DNA from: an uncultured Blautia sp.
GTDB lineage: Bacteria > Bacillota > Clostridia > Lachnospirales > Lachnospiraceae
Length of the DNA stretch: 64,000 nucleotides
Assembly (NCBI GenBank): GCA_900551715.1
Contig: URXG01000003.1
Coordinates: forward strand, 14,672 to 78,671
Reading direction: 5' to 3'
The position numbers were made by a program, and so were the translations under genes. Each line of letters starts with the position of its first letter. Position 1 is the stretch's first letter. Shown here one piece after another: positions 28,395 to 37,200 of the stretch. Below the pieces are notes generated by a model. The model had not been told where the DNA came from. It searched no databases and saw nothing but the letters and a program-made list of their open reading frames with translations.

Positions 28395-28448
28395 TTGGCA
28401 TTACCAATATTTACTACTAATTCTACCACTGGTATTACCAATTTTCAA
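28395..28448 (-). promoter_or_regulatory. Promoter of the dehydrogenase-malic enzyme genes with two GntR/FadR-type operators
   Basis: TTGAAA (28443-28448) and TAGAAT (28420-28425) are 17 bp apart on the minus strand. The perfect palindrome TGGTATTACCA (28430-28440) fills the spacer. A second copy, TTGGCATTACCAA (28395-28407), lies just past the expected start of transcription. TGGTNNNACCA is the core bound by PdhR/LldR-type FadR regulators, and such a regulator is encoded directly upstream. The layout predicts repression relieved by a small organic acid. Confidence 0.8.
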
Positions 28449-28484
28449 TAGGATACGAATATTTTTTTTATTTTTTAAGACGGA

Positions 28485-29207
28485 TTAACGTCTTCCCTGC
28501 TGTTGTTCTTTCTGTATCTCATCCAGATACTGCTCAATGGTTTCCATATGCTGGGACATGGCCAGTTCTGCTTCCTCTACATTTCCGTTGATGATTGCCT
28601 CAACCAGCTTATGATGCTGCTCATCTACCACACTGGCAGACTGATTTTTCTTCATGATATAATCTCTGGTTCCCTCAATGATGTTCTCTGTCAGCTGATC
28701 TGCAGCTGACAGAACACTGTACAGCATAGGATTGTCTGCAATCCTGGCAATCTTCTGATGAAGTTCCTGATCCAGCTTTCCTCGTGTCTTCTCATCTTCC
28801 GCAGCATCCAGTCTTGCAAGGATCATCCATAGTTCTGCTGCATCCAGTGGCGTACACTTTTTTGCTGCCAGAAGTGCTGTTTCTCGTTCCAGTGCTGCAC
28901 GAAGCTGCTGGTTCTGTCTCAGATATCCGTTATTTAAGCGAAACAGGATAGACAGAGGTCCGATCAGCCAGGTATCCAGATTTTCTGTAATATAATTTCC
29001 TCCTCCTGGTACAGATTTGACAATACCCAGAAGTTCCAATGCCCGAAGGACCTCCCTTACAGCAGGACGTGATACCCCCATTGTCTCTGCCATGGTCCTC
29101 TCAGCCGGGAGAGCCGCCCCTGCTTTCAGATTCCCTGTCTGTATATTCTCTATGATCTGCTTTAAGATCCCATCAAAAGCCCTTTCTTCACCAATTTCCC
29201 TGAACAT
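28485..29207 (-). CDS. FadR-subfamily GntR transcriptional regulator
   Basis: 240 aa. The N-terminal winged helix (residues 10-75) includes LPAERTMAETMGVSRPAVREVLRALE in its parts ERTMAETMGVSRPAV and LELLGIVKSVPGGGNYI. The all-helical C-terminal FCD domain has potential metal ligands Asp/His (RLDAAEDE, LDQELHQKIA, DEQHHKLVEAI). FCD regulators respond to carboxylic acids. It is transcribed toward the dehydrogenase and malic enzyme, whose promoter carries matching operator palindromes. GGAGGAAGG precedes the ATG. Confidence 0.9.
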   Translation of the reverse strand: MFREIGEERAFDGILKQIIENIQTGNLKAGAALPAERTMAETMGVSRPAVREVLRALELLGIVKSVPGGGNYITENLDTWLIGPLSILFRLNNGYLRQNQQLRAALERETALLAAKKCTPLDAAELWMILARLDAAEDEKTRGKLDQELHQKIARIADNPMLYSVLSAADQLTENIIEGTRDYIMKKNQSASVVDEQHHKLVEAIINGNVEEAELAMSQHMETIEQYLDEIQKEQQQGRR

Positions 29208-29384
29208 ATACCTTCCTCCAAATTTTTATCTCTTTTATCATCGGGGAGTCTGCCCCAATATTATTTATTTTCTGAATTATTTTTTCTATTTTCCGTTTAA
29301 GTATAGCATTTCCACCATTTATCCACAAGTAAAGTACTTTATTATGTACAGAAAAAAAAGTTTTCTTTTAAGATTCGAAAAAAT

Positions 29385-30284
29385 TTATACATCTTGTACT
29401 TTTATCACAGATGGAGAATCCGGGATTGCCGATACCATGACCACTGATTGGAACTCCTCTCCATTATCGATCCACTGACAGCTGCCATCATATTTAGAAG
29501 CAATTTCCTCAATAATCCCAAGGCCAAATCCATGAGACCAGGAGTCAGTCTTACTTGTTTTACCATTAAACTTTATGCTGGGATCTTTGCTGTTGATCAT
29601 GTGTATCGTAAAAAAGTTCGCCGTCTGTCTGGCAGTAATGTTAATAAATGGTTTTTCTGAATGAGAAGTCTGGCAGGATTCAATCGCATTATCCATCAGG
29701 TTGAAAAAGATACTGCTCAGATCACTGCTTTCGATGTTAAGATTTTCGGGAATCAGCAGTTGAAATGAAGTTTGGATATTGTATTGAACAGCCTTTTGAC
29801 GTTTGCTTGTCAGAATGGCATTGAGCAGAGTATCACTACAGATTGGACGGAAACGCTCCTTCTGGAAGGTAGAAGTCAGCTCCTCGAGATAAAGAGTAGC
29901 ATCTTCATAGCGACCCTCGTCCATCAGTGATTCATATATAAGGAGTTTCTCTTTCATACTTTGCTGCATGGAAAGGGTTTCCTGGCGGCACTTTGTAAGA
30001 GTCACATTCTGATCATTTTTTATCCGCTGCTGTTTTTCAAGGATCAGAAGTTCCGCTTTTTGCCGGCTGTCCTTCATTGTATTCATAGTGATAAAATATA
30101 AAAAGTAAAAAGCGCTGAGAATGCTGAAAATACTGACAACAGAACTAAATACAGCGTAAGATGAATTGTTATCATCCAATACACTATGATAAATAATACA
30201 AATACATTGTGACATCAGTATCACTATAAGTATCAGCATCGTTGTAAATATTTGAAATCGTCTCGAATTTTTTTTGTTTTTCAT
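29385..30284 (-). CDS. GHKL ATPase-domain membrane protein lacking the phosphoacceptor His (half of a split histidine kinase)
   Basis: 299 aa from the ATG at MKNKKNSRRF, with GGGAAGG upstream. Two membrane spans (about 13-32 and 44-66) are followed by a coiled segment and a degenerate dimerisation region (LLIYESLMDEGRYEDATLYL). The ATPase has N-box FNLMDNAIES (residues 194-203) and G-box HGFGLGIIEEIA (251-262). Aligned to the upstream protein, the phosphoacceptor His position is Gln108 and the following Asp is Ser109. So it can bind ATP but probably cannot autophosphorylate. It lies 25 bp after the partner gene. No response regulator is adjacent. Confidence 0.85.
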   Translation of the reverse strand: MKNKKNSRRFQIFTTMLILIVILMSQCICIIYHSVLDDNNSSYAVFSSVVSIFSILSAFYFLYFITMNTMKDSRQKAELLILEKQQRIKNDQNVTLTKCRQETLSMQQSMKEKLLIYESLMDEGRYEDATLYLEELTSTFQKERFRPICSDTLLNAILTSKRQKAVQYNIQTSFQLLIPENLNIESSDLSSIFFNLMDNAIESCQTSHSEKPFINITARQTANFFTIHMINSKDPSIKFNGKTSKTDSWSHGFGLGIIEEIASKYDGSCQWIDNGEEFQSVVMVSAIPDSPSVIKVQDV

Positions 30285-30309
30285 GATAATACCTTCCCTT
30301 TTATTTAGA

Positions 30310-31155
30310 TTATCGAAGGATATTGTGGAGATATTTGTCTGCTTCCTCATATTTGCCGGCTTTCATAAGATAATTCAGGGACAACATATGATTTTCAATA
30401 TCATGATTCCATTTTCGGAGATTCTGGTATTCTGTCTCAATATCATCAAAGAAAATCAGTTGTTCTTTTAACAGCAGAATCTGCTTTTCATGAAAGATCC
30501 GTTCCTGTTCCTGGATTCTGATATTATGCAGTCCCCTGATAAATATGGGAATTGCAGGAATGGTCAGGCAACAAAAAATAAGAAAATAACCAGGAATTTC
30601 AGACTGATTGTTGCATAAAATTGATAGCGTAATACAAAGCCAGTAAAAGGGAAAGAAAATCTGCGTAAGAGGTACAATGCTGTAAGAACAAGTGAAAATG
30701 CCGATCAGATCAGACAGTTTTTTCCACATAAGACTTCCTACTGTTAGTACAATAATGCACAAAGTCACTGCATCCGAAACAGTGGTAACAGAATTCATAC
30801 TGATAAATCCTGCATTCTGATGAAAAATGATTTTCTTTACGCTGACATACAGGCACATCATGAGTATTTCCATCAACATGATCGTACCTGTATAAAGAAA
30901 ATAGGCAAATAATTTCTTTTTGAGCGAATCTGAATGCAGAAGCACTATGGATAAAAAACTGGCAAGATGTACGAAAATAAAAGGAACCTTGTCTGGCATA
31001 AGTTCGTAGCTGCCAATGATCAATATAATATGCATAAAAAGAATGCACAGATAAGTCTTAGATGGGGATAACCGTCCTCTCAGAATTTGACGGCTGAAAT
31101 AGAAACACCACAAGGGGTATAGCAACGCATTAAATATAACTATTTTTTCATACAC
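30310..31155 (-). CDS. AgrC-like sensor protein with phosphoacceptor His but no ATPase domain (other half of a split kinase)
   Basis: 281 aa. Six to seven membrane spans (residues ~5-205) resemble an AgrC-type peptide sensor. A cytoplasmic helix then carries the H-box RKWNHDIENHMLSL with His251, and the protein stops at residue 281 after EADKYLHNILR, just where the ATPase domain should begin. It is not a simple frameshift: the next gene has its own ribosome binding site, start and membrane spans. The pair would have to form a hetero-complex in which the ATPase partner phosphorylates His251 in trans. GGAGGG lies upstream of the start. Confidence 0.82.
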   Translation of the reverse strand: MYEKIVIFNALLYPLWCFYFSRQILRGRLSPSKTYLCILFMHIILIIGSYELMPDKVPFIFVHLASFLSIVLLHSDSLKKKLFAYFLYTGTIMLMEILMMCLYVSVKKIIFHQNAGFISMNSVTTVSDAVTLCIIVLTVGSLMWKKLSDLIGIFTCSYSIVPLTQIFFPFYWLCITLSILCNNQSEIPGYFLIFCCLTIPAIPIFIRGLHNIRIQEQERIFHEKQILLLKEQLIFFDDIETEYQNLRKWNHDIENHMLSLNYLMKAGKYEEADKYLHNILR

Positions 31156-31219
31156 TGGAAAGCCCTCCTTTTGTTACTGTTATCAGTATAACATATGGCA
31201 TAATTTCTATCTAGAAGAA

Positions 31220-31250
31220 AAGGGCCAGTCTCTCTTTAAGACTGACCCTT
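31220..31250 (-). terminator. Intrinsic terminator at the end of the BspA-like operon
   Basis: 12-nt arms (AGACTGACCCTT and AAGGGCCAGTCT, one G-U) with a 7-nt loop, followed by TTCTT on the minus strand. It separates the surface protein operon from the split kinase genes. Confidence 0.75.
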
Positions 31251-31266
31251 AAGGCAAGGTTTTTCT

Positions 31267-31896
31267 TTATCCTATTGTTACTGTTGATAAACCACCACAG
31301 CTGAAGAATGCAAATTCTCCTATATTCTTTATGCTGTCCGGAAGCACTGTCTCTGTCACATCTGAACAATTGCAGAAAGCATATGCTCCAACAGAAGTAA
31401 CTCCATCCTCAATCTGGATCTCTTTTATCTCGGAACGGTACTGTGCCCATGGCACGTCAGCTTCTGATTCCCAGGAAACCATTGTTCCTTCACCTGTAAT
31501 ATGGAGAATTCCCTCTTCATCTAAGGACCAGTTTACGTTGCTGTCTTCTGTGCCACAGAAACCAGATTTCTCTGTTTCTATAGTATCTTCGTCACTGATT
31601 CCACTTTCTGTATTCTGATCAGTTCCGGCATTTTCATCATCGGAAAATGCTGGAGCCTCCTGTTCTTCCTCCACTGTTAGCTCCTGTTCTCCCTGATCAC
31701 CGGACAGATCTGCCACAATCTCCTCTTCTGAATTTTCCCGATCTTCTGTTGTCAGTTCCTGTTCATCGGAAAAATCCTCTGTTTCCACTTCTACATCAAT
31801 CCCGGCTGCCTGTACATTTTCCATACAGACTGCATAACCTCCAAGGCTGACGGCCAGCAGCAATGCTGCCAGCCCTGTTTTTCTTAAATTTTTCAT
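31267..31896 (-). CDS. Secreted BspA-type leucine-rich repeat protein, abruptly ended
   Basis: 209 aa. A signal peptide (KTGLAALLLAVSLGGYAVC... to VQAAG) is followed by an acidic linker of about 80 residues rich in Glu/Asp (31-112). Then comes a WSLDEEGILHITGEGTM entry segment and about one and a half LRR_5 repeats (GVTSVGAYAFCNCSDVTETV, LPDSIKNIGEFAFFSCGG). The frame stops at STVTIG, mid-repeat, 15 bp before the operon terminator. It is either a truncated BspA protein or a minimal one. It starts 12 bp after the preceding gene. Confidence 0.8.
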   Translation of the reverse strand: MKNLRKTGLAALLLAVSLGGYAVCMENVQAAGIDVEVETEDFSDEQELTTEDRENSEEEIVADLSGDQGEQELTVEEEQEAPAFSDDENAGTDQNTESGISDEDTIETEKSGFCGTEDSNVNWSLDEEGILHITGEGTMVSWESEADVPWAQYRSEIKEIQIEDGVTSVGAYAFCNCSDVTETVLPDSIKNIGEFAFFSCGGLSTVTIG

Positions 31897-31908
31897 ACTC
31901 TGTCACCC

Positions 31909-34221
31909 TTACTTTCTGATCTTTACACTCTTTGCTTTGCTCCAGGAAGACAAAATCTTATTTTTTCCTACTGTTTTATAGGTAGCAATTCTTACATAAT
32001 AAGTCTTTCCCTTTGCCTGTACGGAAAGTGTTGCCTTTGTGGTTCTGTTACTCTTCACATAAACAGTTTTTACACCGCTTTTGAAAGATTTGTTTCTGGA
32101 ATACTGGATGACATATCCATTACCTGTTGTGTTTTTCTTCCACGTAACTGTTGCTTTCCTTCTGGCATTGTTGGTAACTTTGTAAATACCGGTCGCAGCA
32201 GGTTTCACAGTAACCGTCACCTTCTTGGTATTGGCATAATAATTTTCATCTGCTGTCACTTTAATAGTAATGGTTGCCTGTCCCACGAATCCTTTCGCAA
32301 TGGTGATTTTTCCGGAGTTATTGATCTTTACATATTTGCTGTTTGAAGTATAACTCAGTCCATCCCAGTTTTCGTCAGATATCCATTCTGTAGTAATATA
32401 CTGTTTTTTGGAAGAATAATTTCCGACAATATTGTCAGCATAAATTTTGTTTATTCCCTTTGCTATGTTCAGAGTGAATGAAGTACTTCCTTCCAGATAA
32501 TTTCTTCCTTCTTCTGCTGTTATAACAATCTTTACAGCTCCTGCTTTTTCTGCTGAATAATAAATTCCTTCATCCAGATCTGTGTCAGAAGCCCACACCA
32601 TATCTTCATTCTCAACAGATCTGCTGAGGCTGCCATCTGTTTTCAGAACTTTCCATCTGAGTTCGCTGAAGTCTCCTACAGCAATTTCGATTGTCTCTTT
32701 TTCCAGCTTCAGAACAGGTTCTGCCTTATTGATCAGGAAAGTTCCTTCCAGGCTTCCACCATAATTTCCATCTCCTGTGATGGTGAAGGAGGCTGTACCT
32801 GCATCTGTATTATCTTTACAGCTGATCTGGTAATCTTTGCCTTCTTCCAGAGTGTAATCTCCATCTTTCAGTGTTACTTTTGGTGTCTGAGCCTCGCCAT
32901 TGTAAGTATAACCGCTGGTCGCAATATCACTCACGCAGATAGAAAGATCTCTCTTTACAGGCTCCTTTGTTTCCGGATTCCATGGAATCCATGTAATTTC
33001 GCCACCATATCCCTGAAGTTTGTCCAGTATCCAGGTGCTGTCTGCGTATGGGTAATATGCAGTTGCTTTTACATTTTTGAAGATGTCAGTGCCGAACTTC
33101 GGACAATTACCGTAGAAATAAATGTTTGTAAGGTTCTGACAGTCTGCAAAGGCTTCATCTCCGATTTCTGTAACTGTATCCTTGATATTTACATCCACAA
33201 GGTCTGCACAGTTGCTGAAAGCGTTTGGTTTGATGACTGTTTCATCTTCCGGATTAAGCATTGGAATCTCTGTTCCTTCTGACAGTTTCACACCACAGTC
33301 TGAACAATATACATCACCTGTGTATCCTGGTTCTGTAGTGGTTGCATCTTTCTTATCTCTGATTTCTGTGTTTCCGGTATGATTATCCGGATCCACTTCT
33401 CCGTATGTCTTTCCGCATACTTCGCAGATTGCTTTGGAGATACAGGTTGCTTTTCCGCCTTTGTGACCATTTTTATCACACTCAGTAACTTCATTCTCTT
33501 TTCGTGGAATCGTTTTTCCTGGAACAAGTATCTCTTTGCATATGCTGCAACAGGTGTCTCCTGTATATCCTTCTTTTTCGTAAGTAGGTTCCACACGGTT
33601 TAAGATTTCTGTTTTGCCATGTCCTGTTGCTTCTATTTCTTCTGTGTAGCTTTCTCCACATGTACAGGTATATGTTTTTACACCTTTTTCTGTGCAGGTA
33701 GGTTTTTGAGTAATTGTGCTTGTAAAGTTATGTTTGTGTTCTCCCTCGCCAGCCACATTGATACTGCCATTTATAATATTCAGTTCAACCGCATTTAAAT
33801 CACCGTCTACGATGTCTCCGTCTTCATAAGAAACTGTAACCGGATAATTCCCCTCAGTTTCAGGTGCCTTAAAGGTAAGTAATGCAATGTTTCCATTGGA
33901 AGTATCTGCATTCACTCCATCCCAGAGAATAATTACAGGATTTGCTGTCAGATCGCCAGGTCTGGTCATTGTTAAGGAACTCAGTCCATCCCCTCCCTGA
34001 ATGCCGGTTAATGTTAATGCCTTATCATAAGTTACACTGATGGATGCTCCACAGATACCATGATTGTCAGAAATTGAAATAGGAACTGTAACCGAATCTT
34101 CTTTTCCTGCCGTGACTGTTCCCACCGTCAGGTTTACTTTGAATGTGTCTGCAAATACATTTCTGTTTCCCAGCAGCATCCATAAACACAGAAATGCAAC
34201 TATAAAACGTAGTTTTTTCAT
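31909..34221 (-). CDS. Secreted cohesin-domain and BspA leucine-rich repeat surface protein
   Basis: 770 aa from the ATG at MKKLRFIVAFLCLWML (AGGAG 6 nt upstream). Order: signal peptide to ~24; cohesin-like domain ~25-165 (VTVPISISDNHGICGASISV, NIALLTFKAPETEGNYPVTV); four Cys-rich CxC/CxxC repeats ~170-320 (TCTCGESY, CCSICKE, CEVCGKTY, CSDCGVKL); LRR_5 repeats ~325-395; an MBG-like domain (SGYTYNGEAQTPKVTLKDGD); Ig-like segments; and a C-terminal fibronectin III-like domain ending in SWSKAKSVKIRK. There is no sortase motif, so surface attachment would come through cohesin-dockerin or other contacts. It is the middle gene of the three-gene operon. Confidence 0.85.
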   Translation of the reverse strand: MKKLRFIVAFLCLWMLLGNRNVFADTFKVNLTVGTVTAGKEDSVTVPISISDNHGICGASISVTYDKALTLTGIQGGDGLSSLTMTRPGDLTANPVIILWDGVNADTSNGNIALLTFKAPETEGNYPVTVSYEDGDIVDGDLNAVELNIINGSINVAGEGEHKHNFTSTITQKPTCTEKGVKTYTCTCGESYTEEIEATGHGKTEILNRVEPTYEKEGYTGDTCCSICKEILVPGKTIPRKENEVTECDKNGHKGGKATCISKAICEVCGKTYGEVDPDNHTGNTEIRDKKDATTTEPGYTGDVYCSDCGVKLSEGTEIPMLNPEDETVIKPNAFSNCADLVDVNIKDTVTEIGDEAFADCQNLTNIYFYGNCPKFGTDIFKNVKATAYYPYADSTWILDKLQGYGGEITWIPWNPETKEPVKRDLSICVSDIATSGYTYNGEAQTPKVTLKDGDYTLEEGKDYQISCKDNTDAGTASFTITGDGNYGGSLEGTFLINKAEPVLKLEKETIEIAVGDFSELRWKVLKTDGSLSRSVENEDMVWASDTDLDEGIYYSAEKAGAVKIVITAEEGRNYLEGSTSFTLNIAKGINKIYADNIVGNYSSKKQYITTEWISDENWDGLSYTSNSKYVKINNSGKITIAKGFVGQATITIKVTADENYYANTKKVTVTVKPAATGIYKVTNNARRKATVTWKKNTTGNGYVIQYSRNKSFKSGVKTVYVKSNRTTKATLSVQAKGKTYYVRIATYKTVGKNKILSSWSKAKSVKIRK

Positions 34222-34237
34222 GACTGATCTCCTTTCT

Positions 34238-37200
34238 TTAATATGTTGGAATTGAAATAGCTGAAGACCAGGAGGAAGATGCTCCATTCTGATCATTGTA
34301 CGTACCACTTACGGACACTGACCTGGTACCTGGCGAAACAGAAACTGTCACCCAGCCAGTATAATGTTCCTTATATCTTTCTGGTTGTCCTGCATAAGGT
34401 TCTGGCCATCCGGGAAGTGTAACGACTCCCGGACAGTATCCATTAATATATGGTGTGATTGTCTGAGTATAGCCATATTTCGTTTGAGGAGTAATAATAT
34501 CTATCCAATGAAGCTGGATCTGTACAGAATTTGCTGTTCTGTTCTGGTAAGAAGCATCTACAACATAATGAACACCATACTTGCCGCTCCACTGATATCC
34601 CCACTGATCAGCCACTCTCTGTGTTGTTGCAGTTCCAACTGGTGAATAATAGAAGGTAATGGTTTTTGCTGTTGTGGAATCCCACTTGACACTCTGCGCT
34701 CCAGGTGTATTATATCCATCTTTTCCAGGTGCAGAAATTGTATTTGTTGTTCCAAATGCATATCTCGCTGATGAACTTCCCAGATCTGTACCATTGGTTG
34801 AACGATACAAAATTTTATAAGTATAACTGTTTGCTGTAGCAGAAGCATAAATATCAGAAGCTGTAAGATTTCCGGAAACAGTCACGCTGGTAATACCTTT
34901 GTTCGCCCCTAATGAATATCCATTGGCAGCCTGATAAGTGATATCAAGCGTATCACCATAATAAATTGCACTGCCACTGTTCAGCTCTCCAGTCTCAGCT
35001 TCTTTATATGGAGAGGATGTTCTGGAAACATGAATGGTATATCCTGTTCCATTATTCCATGTAACTGTATATTCATCTGGAATTACTTTTATAAAAATAG
35101 CTGCTTTTTCAACTGATCCTGATACCTCGATTGTTTCTGTACCATGTTCCCTCATTGTAAATCCTTCTTTTATGCCATAATCAATGGTCAGTACATCTCC
35201 ATAATAAACCGTTGCCCCATTGGAAAGTGTATCTATTGCTGCTCCTGCATTTGGCGATGATACACGACTTACCGTAATAATACCGCCCTCAACCTCTTTC
35301 CAATTCACCGTATATTCTTCTGGGATCCACTCAGCATATACTGTCTGATCTTCACCTGAAGAAAAAACTGTTTCATCTGTAACCAGTGTTCCATCCGATA
35401 ATTTCCATCCTCCGAATTTGAATCCTGTTTTTGCAGGTGTCGGCATCTTACACGTCTGTCCAATTGGTGTTCCTGTTGGAACAGTTACTTTCTTTGTATC
35501 ACATTCTCCACCTTTGGCATCAAAAGTAAGATCATAAGAAGTCATAAGTTTATTCAATGTATCACAGTCAACTTTTCGTTTCTCACCTTTTGTAAAGATC
35601 AGATTATCATTTTCAACAAGATCTTCGCAATAAACAACATCGCCAGTGACATTCAGTTTGGTTGCAAGTTCTTCTTTCTCCTGTGTAAGGACAGCCCCTT
35701 TCAGCAACAATGCATTTGGTCCTTCTGACGCAAGTTTCGTCTCGCCATAAAGACCCAGTTCTGTCTTTTCTGCCTTCAGGATACAACACACTCCACTGTT
35801 GCTGACCGTTGTCTGTCTCAACGAAGTATCCGGCGAGTTGATCTGAAGAGGAGTCTTGCCCGAACCGATAATATTAAGTCTGTTGATAATTGTCATCTCG
35901 GCATTGGAATCAATGATGAGATTCTTAAATGTTTTTCCATAGCCATTGATTTTAAAGAAAGCAACACTGTCATCAATCGACAGTTGCATGTTATCAAGAG
36001 TATCCGTCATATCATCCATTAAATTAATGGTCACTGCTTTAGTTCCTGATGAAATCGCATTCTCCACAACATCGGAATTGGCTGCGTCAATAATCAGGCT
36101 CTTTGTTTCCGGAAAAGCATTTTTACCCAGGTGCACTACATTCTTACCTATATAAAACGCTTTCAGTTTGCTGCAGCCTTCAAAGGCATGATCACCAATG
36201 CTTGTCATTCCTGGTGCATCAAGCTGCCATAATTCAGAACAACCTTTAAAAGCATTATCAGGAATATCTGTAATATACTTATTCAGTTCAATTCCTGTTA
36301 TTGGTTTGTTCTGAAAAGCCTTTGAAGAAATACCGGTGATCTTAACTACTGATCTTGTACCATCCATATTATCGATTGCTTTATAATCCGGAATGATCAC
36401 ATAACTGTCCTGGCCGGTATATTTTTCTACCACACCATCTTTGTTTACCTGAAGTCCATCCGTACAGAACATTTTTTCATTTACATAGTCTGAAATTTCA
36501 GATGGTACATCAAAAGAAATCTGTGCGGTCTGATGGTCATTAAAATCTGCACTACTTACAGAAAAATCTTCAAATCTGTGAAGATCATCATGCAAAATAC
36601 TGTGAGTATAAACATAATAACTTGCGCTGGCAATATCATATGCAACCATGCCATACACATCTGCTGTTGTTGCCATAACCACACGATGATATCCTGTCTG
36701 TGTATTCTGTGTTGTATAGGTTATGGACTCCTCTTTTGTTTCTACATTGGACCAGGTTGTGGATGATGCATACTCATTAGATTCAGATGCTGCACTTGTC
36801 TGTCCCTGTGTTGAGCTGTCATTTCCTGTATTAATATAAGATTTCCCAACACCGGTCTTTTCACTGATCTTCTGGGATACTCCAATTGCCAGTGATTTGG
36901 ATTCTGCAGAAGTTTCGCTGGCACTGAAGCCCTTTTCTGAATTCCAGGTAGAAGTGTTTGTGGTATTGGTTGTATGATGTTGCAGCGTTCCTGTCTGGTC
37001 TGATCCTCCTGTATCTGTATCAGAGCCTGTTTTTTTCAGTTTGTCATCTTCTTTGGTTGTTACATCGTTTCCTTTTGTTTTTGTATCTGTACCAAATTTT
37101 TTATCTCGACTGCCACCTGCTGTGGCACCGCCTTCCAGACCGCCCTTCTGTCCTGCCTTATAATTAATACTTGCATCGCCATGAAATTCCCATGACCCAC

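Noticed and set aside
29385..31155. The two kinase halves as one gene broken by a frameshift
   Set aside because: There is a normal stop, a 25-bp gap with a ribosome binding site, and the second protein has its own membrane spans and its own degenerate dimerisation hairpin. A single indel cannot rejoin them.
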